Shown: positions 1 to 6,845, counted from the first letter of the stretch. The stretch is DNA of 64,000 nt from JAJCYK01 sp965212195 (GCA_965212195.1 CBDBUW010000021.1:62001-126000), one strand, 5' to 3'. Made by a program: numbers and translations. The notes: generated by a model from the sequence alone, not told the origin.

Positions 1-342
1 TCACCTCCAAAGAAGAGAAAAGGCCTTCTTAAGCTTGTACAATCTCGGAGAGTAGACCTCTTACGAAAACTAACGAATCATACGAATCCTCAGATCAAAT
101 TATATGCCATTGATGCTCTAATTTTTCTTGACAAAGACTTAAAAATCCTTACCTCAAATGATTGGCAATTGATTTATGAATTTAGGGATAGTGGAACAGA
201 AATAATTACGTGCGGGAACATGGGATCATATAAAAATTACAATACGCCAATTGAAGAGCTATTATCCAAGCAAGCTATCAAACAGCTAACTAAGAACTAT
301 CAAGTATTTGAGAAACTTGGTTATTTAGAAAAACTGAATTAG
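1..342 (+). CDS. Unrecognised protein, C-terminal part only
   Basis: Frame 1 is open from the first base to the TAG at 340-342, giving the last 113 residues of a protein whose start lies left of the window. The fragment is basic at its beginning (PPKKRKG), then carries a segment alternating hydrophobic and charged residues (IDALIFLDKDLKILTSND) and a helical, lysine-rich tail. No family is recognised; the LxILTSND stretch faintly recalls the end of PIN-like folds, but this is not enough for a call. A family B palindrome starts 17 bp after the stop, as for other genes of this repeat-punctuated region. Confidence 0.6.
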   Translation, partial: SPPKKRKGLLKLVQSRRVDLLRKLTNHTNPQIKLYAIDALIFLDKDLKILTSNDWQLIYEFRDSGTEIITCGNMGSYKNYNTPIEELLSKQAIKQLTKNYQVFEKLGYLEKLN

Positions 343-358
343 GTGCTTTTAAACATAC

Positions 359-382
359 GTCCGCTATTGGCCGCAAGAGGAC
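359..382. repeat. Family B 24-bp quasi-palindrome, copy 1
   Basis: First copy of the family whose consensus is GTCYGCT, then about ten bases centred on TGGCC, then AGCRGAC. The two arms are inverted repeats around a GGCC core. It lies between the end of the first gene and the 47-codon lipoprotein gene. The right arm has one mismatch (GAGGAC). Confidence 0.85.
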
Positions 383-429
383 TATAAGGACTACTTTATG
401 AAAGATAAAAACTAATCAAGTATGATATA

Positions 430-573
430 ATGAAGAGTTTAATTTGCCTGCTGATCATTATCAGTTGTGCTCCTGTACATGAGGGAATTTTTGAAGGAAC
501 CAAAGCGGTGGTGGAGATCCTGGAGAAACCAGGGAATGAAATAAATAGCAGTTTACAGGATGCGACCCATTAA
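430..573 (+). CDS. 47-aa lipoprotein
   Basis: ATG at 430 opens a 47-codon frame ending in TAA at 571-573. The product begins MKSLICLLIIISCAP: a basic residue, a short hydrophobic core and a lipobox ending at Cys13, so it should be exported and lipidated. The remaining 34 residues are polar with a short amphipathic stretch (EGTKAVVEILEKPGNE). It sits alone between two palindromic repeats, the usual arrangement in this array. No family is recognised. Such entericidin-like tiny lipoproteins are common, but the match is only in size and architecture. Confidence 0.55.
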   Translation: MKSLICLLIIISCAPVHEGIFEGTKAVVEILEKPGNEINSSLQDATH

Positions 574-578
574 GCGAA

Positions 579-646
579 GTCCGCCTTTTTAGTATTTTTA
601 AGTTTAGCAAACATTGCCGGCCCAAGGCATAGCTTTGGCCGTTGTT
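579..646. repeat. Hybrid repeat: family B left arm joined to family A right half
   Basis: A family B left arm (GTCCGCC at 579-585) is followed not by its partner arm but, at 619-646, by a sequence matching the right half of the family A element at 4447-4473 (GGCCC, GCATAGC, TGG, CCGTTGT). It separates the small lipoprotein gene from the next gene and resembles a recombination joint between two repeat types. Confidence 0.6.
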
Positions 647-656
647 CTTATTTGAT

Positions 657-968
657 ATGGAATCAATCCAAAAGAAATTTTCAGATCTCGATAAAGAGCT
701 TTACAGAAGAACGGATGAAATATTACATTATTTATGGGACCCGATCGGGATTTCTGATACTCCCCAAGCACGAAGTGAATATTATGGATATTTACCGCAG
801 GTTTTTATGAAGCTTAAAAAGGGTGTTAGCCAATTTGATCTTGCCAATTATTTGGATAAGATTCAAGTTGAAAACATTGGTATGCCTTCGGATCTAAATC
901 GGAACAAGCAAATCGCAGAAGTTTTATTGGGATGGAAAGAGGTAATCGAAGAAAAATATTCGGCATAG
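657..968 (+). CDS. Small soluble protein with WDPIG motif (DUF1871-like)
   Basis: 103 codons from the ATG at 657; a TTG at 642 in the same frame would lie inside the repeat and is less likely. The product has an amphipathic first helix, then LHYLWDPIGISD, then EYYGYLPQVFMKLKKG and a VSQFDLANYLDKI segment. The order Trp-Asp-Pro-Ile-Gly, then Tyr-x-x-Tyr, then a C-terminal helix pair resembles the DUF1871/YugE-like small proteins, whose function is unknown. It has no signal peptide or membrane segment. It stands alone between repeats. Confidence 0.65.
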   Translation: MESIQKKFSDLDKELYRRTDEILHYLWDPIGISDTPQARSEYYGYLPQVFMKLKKGVSQFDLANYLDKIQVENIGMPSDLNRNKQIAEVLLGWKEVIEEKYSA

Positions 969-1014
969 GCCATAGCCTTGACCGTGTGAGTGTCTGCTTT
1001 TGGGCGTTTGCTGA
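966..1014. repeat. Hybrid repeat: family A right half followed by family B
   Basis: Bases 966-990 match the right half of family A (AGGCCATAGCCTTGACCGTG), overlapping the stop of the preceding gene. Bases 990-1014 match family B with an altered core (GTCTGCTTTTGGGCG, then TTGCTGAC). This is a second A/B joint. Confidence 0.55.
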
Positions 1015-1082
1015 CCTTTGGATTCCCGTTTTTCGTTCCAAAATAGTAATTTCAAAACGATGAAGCCCCAATATCCTGTTGG

Positions 1083-1343
1083 ATGAGCAATAAAGAAAGT
1101 GATTTCTGGAAAGCTATACCTATTTTAACTGTGGCCATTGTCTTCATAAGCTGGGGAATCTTGTGGTTAATGAATAATCGAGTTGGGGTAGGATTTAGGG
1201 AGGAGTATTTTAAGATTTCTGTTGTTGGTGGACCTCTCCTAATTTTAGTTGGACTAGTATTTTTGATTGTCGCCTACTTCAGCCTTTCACCATTTAATAA
1301 AATTAGAAGGTTCTTTGAGGATCGTGGAAAGAAGAGAAAATAG
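1083..1343 (+). CDS. Small two-helix membrane protein
   Basis: 86 codons starting with ATG at 1083. Two hydrophobic helices are evident, about residues 12-30 (IPILTVAIVFISWGILWLM) and 45-67 (ISVVGGPLLILVGLVFLIVA), followed by a short strongly basic cytoplasmic tail (RRFFEDRGKKRK). The loop between them carries RVGVGFREEYFK. The positive-inside pattern would place both ends in the cytoplasm. Nothing in the sequence indicates a function. The gene stands alone, with family B repeats on both sides. Confidence 0.6.
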   Translation: MSNKESDFWKAIPILTVAIVFISWGILWLMNNRVGVGFREEYFKISVVGGPLLILVGLVFLIVAYFSLSPFNKIRRFFEDRGKKRK

Positions 1344-1386
1344 TTCAAGACTATTAAACCGTTCTCCTAATCGCTGCTATTTCAAT

Positions 1387-1410
1387 GTCCGCTATTGGCC
1401 GCAAGCGGAC
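1387..1410. repeat. Family B quasi-palindrome, best-formed copy
   Basis: Copy with perfectly complementary arms: GTCCGCT at 1387-1393 and AGCGGAC at 1404-1410, around TTGGCC. It lies 43 bp after the two-helix membrane protein gene. Confidence 0.9.
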
Positions 1411-1424
1411 TTAAACCTACTTTC

Positions 1425-1453
1425 CCTCAGCGTCCTGCCAAGGGACTCCGAGG
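1425..1453. repeat. CCTCAG stem-loop repeat, copy 1
   Basis: Arms CCTCAGCGTC and GACTCCGAGG enclose a 9-base loop; the downstream bases (CATCATCAG, GTCC) also match the copies at 8888-9019. A further copy is at 49043-49072. The rest of the gap to 1594 shows nothing else. Confidence 0.6.
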
Positions 1454-1593
1454 CCTGATGAACATATCTTAAACATCATCAGAGTCCTTTCCAGGTACCA
1501 TAAACGATTACAAGCATTTCCGTTGAGGAAATGCACCGCAGCGATCTATACCTGTTGTTTTGACACCATTTATATAGCTTCACCAAAAAGCTT

Positions 1594-2190
1594 TTATTTT
1601 ATTTCAAGCACACTATTCAAAAGCATTTGTAGTCCCCATTGTAAACTCTCTTTGGCTTCTTCTTTATTAAGGTTGCAAACATCTTTGGTAAGTACCACTG
1701 CTTCAATACCCATAAACAATGAAGCAATATTTACAAGGTGTTTTTTATCACGATTGGATAGATTATTTTGTTTTGTAGAAAGTACCTTTTCCAAAGCTAT
1801 TATCCGTCTTCCTGCTCGTTTACCTTTGGTGGTCACTGAACTTAATAGGATACTTAAAAACTTTCTAAATGCGGCTTCATTTTTAAATGTAAAATTCAAA
1901 TAGTAGTCCTGGATGTTTAATATAAGTTCCTCGATGGATAGTTCATGATGTTCATCTACAAAACTTTCCGGATCAATATCTTTAAGACCTAGTACCATCT
2001 CGGATGTAAGTGTTTCAATATTTGAGTAATACCGGTATATCGTAGCGCGTGAGATATTAGCTTCTTTGGCGACATTTTCTAATGTCAAAGTCTTTCCCTT
2101 ATTCAAAAGGTTCTGTGCCGTATTAAAAATTTTCCAATGGGTTTTGAGTTTTTGCTTTCGTCTCCCGGAATCAACATAATTACTTTTCAT
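1594..2190 (-). CDS. TetR/AcrR-family transcriptional repressor
   Basis: 198 aa. Residues about 18-65 form a TetR-type DNA-binding domain: a first helix (IFNTAQNLLNKG), LENVAKEANISRATIYRYYS as the helix-turn-helix, then the IETL linker helix. The C-terminal two thirds are helical with no recognisable ligand signature, as is normal for TetR proteins. It is transcribed away from the cupin-lipoprotein pair. Two identical-arm palindromes lie in the shared 79-bp control region, one across its own start codon, so it very probably represses both itself and the divergent pair. The inducer is unknown. Confidence 0.9.
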   Translation of the reverse strand: MKSNYVDSGRRKQKLKTHWKIFNTAQNLLNKGKTLTLENVAKEANISRATIYRYYSNIETLTSEMVLGLKDIDPESFVDEHHELSIEELILNIQDYYLNFTFKNEAAFRKFLSILLSSVTTKGKRAGRRIIALEKVLSTKQNNLSNRDKKHLVNIASLFMGIEAVVLTKDVCNLNKEEAKESLQWGLQMLLNSVLEIK

Positions 2191-2206
2191 GAGACAAATA
2201 TCTCAT
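2189..2206. promoter_or_regulatory. TetR operator-like palindrome 1
   Basis: ATGAGA-N6-TCTCAT, overlapping the start codon of the tetR gene (CAT at 2188-2190 on the plus strand). The arms match the second site at 2242-2259. Binding here would block the repressor's own expression. Confidence 0.7.
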
Positions 2207-2241
2207 AAAATTTTGATATTAAAAAATTTAGCTTTAAGTTT

Positions 2242-2259
2242 ATGAGACTAATGTCTCAT
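2242..2259. promoter_or_regulatory. TetR operator-like palindrome 2
   Basis: ATGAGAC-TAAT-GTCTCAT, a perfect 18-bp palindrome ending 10 bp before the cupin start codon. Its centre is 53 bp from that of the first site, about five helical turns, so both sites would face the same side of the DNA. Confidence 0.75.
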
Positions 2260-2269
2260 GTAAATAATT

Positions 2270-2695
2270 ATGGAAACTAGGTACTTATTAGGTCAAACAA
2301 TCAATCTATACGAAACATCGGGAGATTACGATTTAATTCAGGTATGCATACCTGCTCATACCTCTGGTCCGCCCCCACATTTGCATAAAAATTTTGATGA
2401 GTTTTTCCTTTTAATTGAAGGAGAGTTAGAAGTATTACTAGCCGGTACAGTTAGCATATTAAAGGCTGGAGAGTTTATTGATATTCCAGTAAATACTATT
2501 CACACCTTTAATAATATCAGCGATTCGCAGTGTACACTATTTAGCATTCATCATCCTAAAGGGTTTGCCAAATTTTTTAAAAAATTTGGTATCCCTGACG
2601 GGGAACCCAATGCACTGGAACGTTCGCTAGATCCTTTGATTATTGAGGAAATAATAAAAACCGCAGATGATTTTGATATGGATATGAAGCTATAA
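2270..2695 (+). CDS. Cupin-domain protein
   Basis: 141 aa, a single conserved beta-barrel. Cupin motif 1 is visible as GPPPHLHKNFDEFFLLIEGE (His37, His39, Glu44) and motif 2 as GEFIDIPVNTIHTFNN (His78), the usual metal-ligand set. The last 40 residues form an acidic helical tail. It is the first gene downstream of the tetR control region and 32 bp ahead of a lipoprotein gene, so the two are probably co-transcribed and derepressed together. Substrate and reaction cannot be told; many such small cupins are of unknown role. Confidence 0.85.
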   Translation: METRYLLGQTINLYETSGDYDLIQVCIPAHTSGPPPHLHKNFDEFFLLIEGELEVLLAGTVSILKAGEFIDIPVNTIHTFNNISDSQCTLFSIHHPKGFAKFFKKFGIPDGEPNALERSLDPLIIEEIIKTADDFDMDMKL

Positions 2696-2727
2696 GTTTA
2701 ATAAATCAATTATTAAAATATTAAAAA

Positions 2728-3228
2728 ATGAAAAAACACAATTATTCTAAGGCAGTTATGGGCTTATCACTTGTTCTTTTGACTTTCAGTTGTGGTAATG
2801 ATGACGACAGCGTTCCAGAATTAGAGGCTTGGATGGTAGAGGTCGAACAGCTTAAAGCTGCAACCTCTCAATATGTAGATTTTGAGGTTGCGAACAATGA
2901 AGGACGTATCGATGTTTCCGGTTATGTTCCAAACATGGGACATCATTATTTAAATCCTGCCTTGGCGGATGGAACCCTTGAGTTGGACAAACCGGAAATC
3001 ATATTATACGTTCCGGATGAAAATGCCGTGATGCAAATGGTAGCCGTTGAATATGCAGTGATACCAGAAGATCCGGACAATCCTGGAAATCCTCCAGAAG
3101 GCTTCACAGGAGATCAAGATGTTTGGCATTTTAATGAGATGGTAGGACAATGGCAATTACATGTGTGGACAATTTTAGAAAACCCAGATGGCATATTTGC
3201 TCCTTTTAATCCGGCCATAGGTGACTAG
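2728..3228 (+). CDS. Lipoprotein with NPDGIFAPFNP motif
   Basis: 166 aa. An N-terminal signal ends in a lipobox with Cys22, directly followed by GNDDD. An acidic run after the cysteine is typical of surface-exposed lipoproteins of Bacteroidota. The mature part shows MGHHYLNPAL, a segment on the object described by KPEIILYVPDE, and near the end LHVWTILENPDGIFAPFNP. These blocks recur in a widespread bacterial family of unknown function (GxHYxNP ... HVWxxxxNPxGxFAPxNP). It is second in the TetR-controlled pair and ends in a clear terminator. The function is not known. Confidence 0.7.
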   Translation: MKKHNYSKAVMGLSLVLLTFSCGNDDDSVPELEAWMVEVEQLKAATSQYVDFEVANNEGRIDVSGYVPNMGHHYLNPALADGTLELDKPEIILYVPDENAVMQMVAVEYAVIPEDPDNPGNPPEGFTGDQDVWHFNEMVGQWQLHVWTILENPDGIFAPFNPAIGD

Positions 3229-3251
3229 CGATAGAATTGAATTGGCGATCT

Positions 3252-3282
3252 AAACCGAAGCAACCTATTGCTTCGGTTTTCT
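3252..3282 (+). terminator. Rho-independent terminator of the cupin-lipoprotein pair
   Basis: AAACCGAAGCAA, a 4-base loop, then TTGCTTCGGTTTT and further T-rich sequence, 24 bp after the lipoprotein stop. Confidence 0.85.
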
Positions 3283-3300
3283 TGTATAGAACCAAGATCT

Positions 3301-3329
3301 CCTGACTTAAGTTTTAAACTTAAGCCAGG
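3301..3329. repeat. CTTAAG-rich inverted repeat, also found at 25.3 kb
   Basis: CCTGACTTAAGTTT and AAACTTAAGCCAGG face each other across one base. The same 13-base arm type (CTGGCTTAAGTTT / AAACTTAAGCCAG) occurs at 25333-25407, so this is a dispersed repeat. Confidence 0.65.
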
Positions 3330-3358
3330 TGGGATATTGGGTGACCACAATTCAGCAC

Positions 3359-3383
3359 TGGTCCGCGTTGCTAACGTGGACCA
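3359..3383. repeat. Hairpin in the 3.2-3.6 kb gap
   Basis: TGGTCC-G-CGTT, GCT, AACG-T-GGACCA: an 11-base arm with one mismatch. Apart from this, the terminator, the CTTAAG repeat and the B and C elements, the gap 3229-3614 contains nothing recognisable. Confidence 0.5.
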
Positions 3384-3499
3384 TTTTGATACGGGCGTTT
3401 GCATCGCTTAGGTTAATTGGGCATCCTCGTTCTAAACGATGGAGAGAATGGGCCTTTTGTAGGTTGAGGGCTCCCGGCATCAGGAAGACTTAGAACAAG

Positions 3500-3523
3500 G
3501 TCCGCTATCGACCCAAAGCGGAC
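3500..3523. repeat. Family B palindrome, variant 2 core
   Basis: GTCCGCT and AGCGGAC arms as in other B copies, but with the core ATCGACCCAA instead of TTGGCC. The same variant core is at 5520-5543. Confidence 0.8.
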
Positions 3524-3611
3524 ATTGAGGATATTTCCAATTGTGCTACTTTATTTCCATTTTAGGAGTACTAAACGGACATTTGTTTCTCATATAAACA
3601 AGTTAGCGTGC
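3524..3611. repeat. Family C element, copy 1
   Basis: About 88 bp directly after the B element that match 7551-7642: shared blocks include TTGTGCTA, CCATTTTAG, GGACATTTGTT and AAACAAGTTA in the same order and spacing. Both copies lie immediately ahead of a gene start, so they are boundary elements rather than coding. Confidence 0.65.
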
Positions 3612-3614
3612 ATC

Positions 3615-4403
3615 TTGAATAGGTATTTATACATAATAATCTTCCTACTTTTATCACACCGAGGTTTAAGTACCGGGCAAACAGGTGAGTTGATAATATA
3701 TCAATCAGATACATTAGAACTGTTATCAACTCCTCTTACACCCTATCTTTCAAATGATACTTCCTTTTATGAAAAGATTCCCGCGTTAAAATATGGTTGC
3801 TCAACCGCTCTTTGGAGGGGGTATGTTGGTTTATGGAAAATAGACAAGGACAAGCTTTACCTAATTGACATATTTACATGTGGTGATAAGGAAAAGAGTC
3901 TAAAGTCAACCTTATTTCCATATTCATCTGGGGCGATTATGGCGACCTGGTTCTCTGGTGAATTAATCATCCCAAAGGGAAAAATGCTTCAATATTTTCA
4001 TACAGGATTCGCCAGGATTTACGAAAAAAATATAAACCTGAGTATTAAAAGCTGTAATGTAGTTGATACCAAGATTTATAAAAATGGTTATTTATTGGAG
4101 GATCCGGGATTATCCAGAGAACCCTCCGAAATTAATCGATTGCTATATGAGAACATCGCCTGGGAGAATATCTCGAAACTATCCAAGAGAACGGAAACTC
4201 ACGTATCATTCTGTGTAGGGGAAACTGGATCTAAAGAAAAAATAAGCATCGATTCAAGCTTTATTTACTACTCTGAATTGAAGGCGGCACTAGATTCATT
4301 AAATAGGTTCAAGGTTCTTTATTGGAATGGTAATGGTTATCCTACATGTTATATTCAACCAATCGTCTTCAGCCGAAAAAACAGAAGAAGATATGCACGC
4401 TAA
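3615..4403 (+). CDS. Secreted protein of unknown function
   Basis: The frame is open from 3525, but 3525-3611 is repeat sequence, so a start at the TTG of 3615 is preferred, giving 262 aa. It then begins with a typical signal peptide (NRYLYIIIFLLLSHRG). The mature protein is mixed alpha/beta, with several aromatic-rich strands (LWRGYVGLWKIDKDKLYLID) followed by CGDKEKS and no catalytic motif that I recognise. Two cysteine pairs might form disulphides. The stop codon lies inside the family A element, consistent with a cassette whose 3' border is the repeat. Confidence 0.55.
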   Translation: MNRYLYIIIFLLLSHRGLSTGQTGELIIYQSDTLELLSTPLTPYLSNDTSFYEKIPALKYGCSTALWRGYVGLWKIDKDKLYLIDIFTCGDKEKSLKSTLFPYSSGAIMATWFSGELIIPKGKMLQYFHTGFARIYEKNINLSIKSCNVVDTKIYKNGYLLEDPGLSREPSEINRLLYENIAWENISKLSKRTETHVSFCVGETGSKEKISIDSSFIYYSELKAALDSLNRFKVLYWNGNGYPTCYIQPIVFSRKNRRRYAR

Positions 4404-4478
4404 CAACGGCTATAACGCCAGCCCTAATTTTGTATTTTATAGATAGGCCCGGCGCATAGCCTGGACCGTTGTAGCGCA
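4395..4478. repeat. Family A imperfect palindrome, complete copy
   Basis: About 84 bp with two-tier symmetry: outer arms GCTAACAACGG and CCGTTGTAGC, inner arms GGCTATAACGCC and GGCGCATAGCC with one unpaired base, around an AT-rich centre. This two-box hairpin with an extrahelical base recalls integron attC sites, but the ends do not fit the attC core consensus exactly. Confidence 0.7.
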
Positions 4479-4487
4479 TTACTAAAT

Positions 4488-4784
4488 ATGGTAAGTAACG
4501 ACCACAACTGGAAATTCCCAGACCCGCCTAATACAGCGGTTTTTACCTCAGTCTATGTACTAAAAGATCGAAAAACCATTACGTATGTATCTCATGAAGA
4601 GAATGACGGAGCTTGGCAGTTCTTTACGGATGATGTTATTGAGCAATATGAAGATATTGCCCGGATTGTGGCTTTGTCGGAAATAGTAGACATTGATCCA
4701 ACATTACGAAATTTAGCAAATCTGCCTATGGGCTATTACGCTACTCGTAAAGACAGGAATGACCCATGGACGGTGAAGAAATAG
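4488..4784 (+). CDS. DUF2185-like small protein
   Basis: 98 aa, ATG start 9 bp after the family A repeat. Visible blocks are WKFPDPPNTAVFTSVYVL, ITYVSHEENDGAWQFF, then LSEIVDIDPTLRNLANLPMGYYATR. The order 'conspicuous Ser/Thr-x-x-V, then YVxHEExDGAWQF, then DPxL..LxxLPxGY' resembles DUF2185 and related immunity-like proteins, which are often carried singly in mobile arrays. No signal peptide or membrane segment. It is flanked on both sides by family A repeats, the clearest single-gene cassette in the window. Function unknown. Confidence 0.65.
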   Translation: MVSNDHNWKFPDPPNTAVFTSVYVLKDRKTITYVSHEENDGAWQFFTDDVIEQYEDIARIVALSEIVDIDPTLRNLANLPMGYYATRKDRNDPWTVKK

Positions 4785-4794
4785 GAGGATTAGA

Positions 4795-4897
4795 CGCGCT
4801 ACAACAATGGCTACACGCCAGCCCTTAATTTTGTATGTTTGCGATAGGCCTGTCTCATAGCCTGGACCTGAAAGTCCGCTTACCACCCAAAGCGGAC
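4795..4897. repeat. Family A element truncated into a family B element
   Basis: 4795-4868 repeats the family A element (CGCCAGCCC, AATTTTGTAT, GATAGGCC, CATAGCCTGGACC). The outer right arm is missing, and at 4874-4897 there is a B element (GTCCGCTTACCACCC, then AAAGCGGAC). The outer left arm (GCGCTACAAC) therefore has no partner. Confidence 0.7.
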
Positions 4898-4952
4898 GTT
4901 GGATGGGTCTCCGAAATTAAGTTTAATTTTAAGACAAAAATTAACTAAATCG

Positions 4953-5432
4953 ATGGTATCCTTATTCATTCGCAATCTGGTTTTCACAATTCTTCAGCCA
5001 GGTATTGTAGCAGGACTAATACCGTATTGGATTTTGGGTAATAACGTAAACGACATCTTTGTTCAACACCTTTTGCACCGAGGACTACATTATTCAGGAG
5101 CAATAATATTTGTAATTGGTTTTGTGATAATGTTATGGTGCATCATAAGTTTTGCGGTTCAGGGAGGAGGAACCCTATCACCAGTCGACCCCACAAAGAG
5201 ATTAGTTGTGGCTGGATTTTACAAATTTTCGCGTAACCCAATGTATGTTGGCGTGATATTGATATTGATTGGGGAAGCAATCTTTTTTCAATCAGTAGAT
5301 TTATGGATTTATTCACTCTTTGTCTTTATAGTTTTCAACATTTTCACAATACTCGTTGAAGAACCTCGTTTGAGAAAAGATTTTGGAGAGGAATATAAAA
5401 GATATTGTAAAAAAGTAAGGAGATGGATCTAA
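4953..5432 (+). CDS. Isoprenylcysteine carboxyl methyltransferase-like membrane protein
   Basis: 159 aa from the ATG at 4953; the frame extends upstream only through repeat sequence. Four or so membrane helices are visible. The C-terminal half has the ICMT/PEMT signature: GFYKFSRNPMYVGVIL (in place of the usual RHPxY) followed by EEPRLRKDFGEEYKRYCKKV. In this superfamily these segments bind S-adenosylmethionine and the lipid-side substrate. The bacterial members are of mostly unknown substrate. A second, longer member lies 2.3 kb downstream in the same array. Confidence 0.8.
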   Translation: MVSLFIRNLVFTILQPGIVAGLIPYWILGNNVNDIFVQHLLHRGLHYSGAIIFVIGFVIMLWCIISFAVQGGGTLSPVDPTKRLVVAGFYKFSRNPMYVGVILILIGEAIFFQSVDLWIYSLFVFIVFNIFTILVEEPRLRKDFGEEYKRYCKKVRRWI

Positions 5433-5485
5433 TGGTTCCAGTCATTGATACACCGACAATGCAAACTCAAACAGGCGATAGTAAT

Positions 5486-5543
5486 GTCTGCTTCTGGCCG
5501 AAAGCCGACATTCCTGAAAGTCTGCTATCGATCCAAAGCGTAC
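5486..5543. repeat. Two family B palindromes in tandem
   Basis: A variant-1 copy (5486-5509, core CTGGCCGA) and a variant-2 copy (5520-5543, core ATCGATCCAA) separated by ATTCCTGAAA. The same link (CTGAAAGTC) precedes the B copy at 4874. It shows that the two variants are halves of one larger element. A weak family C resemblance follows up to about 5600. Confidence 0.7.
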
Positions 5544-5641
5544 CTTGACCAGTGAAATTGTTTTTGAAAGGTGCGCTTATTCCGTAATATTTGGTGGATA
5601 TCATCCATTATGGATGATATAGGTACGTTATAAGCAATAAA

Positions 5642-6178
5642 GTGAAAATCTTGATCGAAACAGAAAGACTATTGTTAAGAGAAATTACTCTGGATGACAA
5701 AGAGGAACTATTTAAGTTGCATTCTAATCCAGAGGTACAAAAGTATACCGGGGAACCAGCAGTTAAATCTATAGAAGAAATAAAAAAGGCAATAAGGACA
5801 AGAATTAGCAACTATAAGAAGTATGGATTTGGCAGGTGGGCCACTATTTTAAAGAGTGGAATGCAATTTGTCGGCTGGGCGGGTTTAGCGTATCTACCTG
5901 AATTTGATGAAATTGATCTTGGATATAGATTCTTGCCTAAATATTGGGGATCAGGTATAGCTACAGAGGCATCTCATGCAATTTTAACATACGGATTCGA
6001 TCAACTCGAATTAAAAAAGATAGTTGCCATTGCAATGAAAGAAAATAAAGCATCAATCAGAGTGATGGAAAAAATTGGGATGGAATTCGACAAATTTGCT
6101 CCTTATGAAGCTGGGAGTAAAGATGCCGTCTGGTATTGGTGTGACCAAAAGCTTATAACAAAAAATAAACGCCATTAA
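5642..6178 (+). CDS. RimJ/RimL-type GNAT N-acetyltransferase
   Basis: 178 aa with a GTG start at 5642. It begins ILIETERLLLREITLDD, the classical opening of the RimJ/RimL-like Acetyltransf_3 group. The acetyl-CoA-binding region includes LGYRFLPKYWGSGIATEA with the pyrophosphate-binding loop, followed by VAIAMKENKASIRVMEKIGM. The usual reaction is acetyl transfer from acetyl-CoA to an amine, often a protein N-terminus or a small molecule; the substrate is unknown here. It stands alone between B repeats. Confidence 0.9.
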   Translation: MKILIETERLLLREITLDDKEELFKLHSNPEVQKYTGEPAVKSIEEIKKAIRTRISNYKKYGFGRWATILKSGMQFVGWAGLAYLPEFDEIDLGYRFLPKYWGSGIATEASHAILTYGFDQLELKKIVAIAMKENKASIRVMEKIGMEFDKFAPYEAGSKDAVWYWCDQKLITKNKRH

Positions 6179-6238
6179 AACGAGCGTTTATTGAAACCGT
6201 TAAGCCTAGGGTAGGATCAAAATGATCAAGTTCACAAG

Positions 6239-6290
6239 GTCCGCTATTGGCCGATAGGGGACTTCAGGAATCAACCCAAAGCGAACACTG
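6239..6290. repeat. Family B pair, partly degenerate
   Basis: A B copy (GTCCGCTATTGGCCG, then GGGGAC) followed after TTCAGGAA by the right half of a variant-2 copy (CAACCCAAAGCGAAC). The sequence to about 6330 (TACGGTATTTTATTTACC) weakly matches family C. Confidence 0.55.
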
Positions 6291-6369
6291 AAACTGGTTT
6301 AAGCATTTTCTCAATTACGGTATTTTATTTACCTTTTACACCAAAGCCCTAAACCTCTATATCATTAAC

Positions 6370-6810
6370 TTGACTTCCGATCTGTCTCAACTCATACCAA
6401 AAAGTCTATTATGGATTTTCATCCTTACATTCTCATTAGGCTGTGCTTCTTACCAACCTGGAGAATTGAACGGTAAATGGAGTATGCCTACCGAAAATGG
6501 TAATCATGAAGTATGGGTAAATGACACTTTGGCTCTTGGTTTGAGTTACTCTCTTGGAGAGATATTTTTATACCGCCTCCATTTCGATCGAAAGAAATTG
6601 ACCTTCATAATGATGGAACCCTGGGAAAATTCAACATGGTCAGAAAAGATACTGTATCTAAAAGAGAAGGAGTTTGCTACTAAATTATTAAATCCGATTA
6701 ATAAAAAAATAACTGTTTACACTCGTATAGATCCGGCAAATCCCATAATCTCAGTTGATAATCAGGTCAATTATGAGATGTATATCCACTTATTAAGAAC
6801 TAAAGAATAA
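6370..6810 (+). CDS. Lipoprotein of unknown function
   Basis: 146 aa with an apparent TTG start at 6370; no ATG is available before the signal sequence. A hydrophobic segment, SLLWIFILTFSLGCAS, ends in a lipobox with its cysteine near residue 25. The mature part reads like a small beta-rich domain (GELNGKWSMPTENGNHEVW, LYRLHFDRKKLTFIMM), lipocalin-like in flavour, but no family can be named. It stands alone between B repeats. Confidence 0.6.
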   Translation: MTSDLSQLIPKSLLWIFILTFSLGCASYQPGELNGKWSMPTENGNHEVWVNDTLALGLSYSLGEIFLYRLHFDRKKLTFIMMEPWENSTWSEKILYLKEKEFATKLLNPINKKITVYTRIDPANPIISVDNQVNYEMYIHLLRTKE

Positions 6811-6821
6811 GCTACTAGAAT

Positions 6822-6845
6822 GTCTGCTTCTGGCCGAAAGCAGAC
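6822..6845. repeat. Family B palindrome
   Basis: GTCTGCTTCTGGCCGA, then AAGCAGAC: a fully symmetric copy 12 bp after the lipoprotein stop. Confidence 0.85.

Noticed and set aside
1267..1458. 63-codon open frame
   Set aside because: Overlaps the two-helix membrane protein gene and continues through a family B palindrome and a stem-loop repeat; no start context.
4395..4478. True integron attC site
   Set aside because: The two-tier hairpin with an unpaired base is attC-like, but the ends do not give the RYYYAAC/GTTRRRY core on either strand and no integron integrase is in the window. Kept as a repeat with a recombination-site hypothesis.
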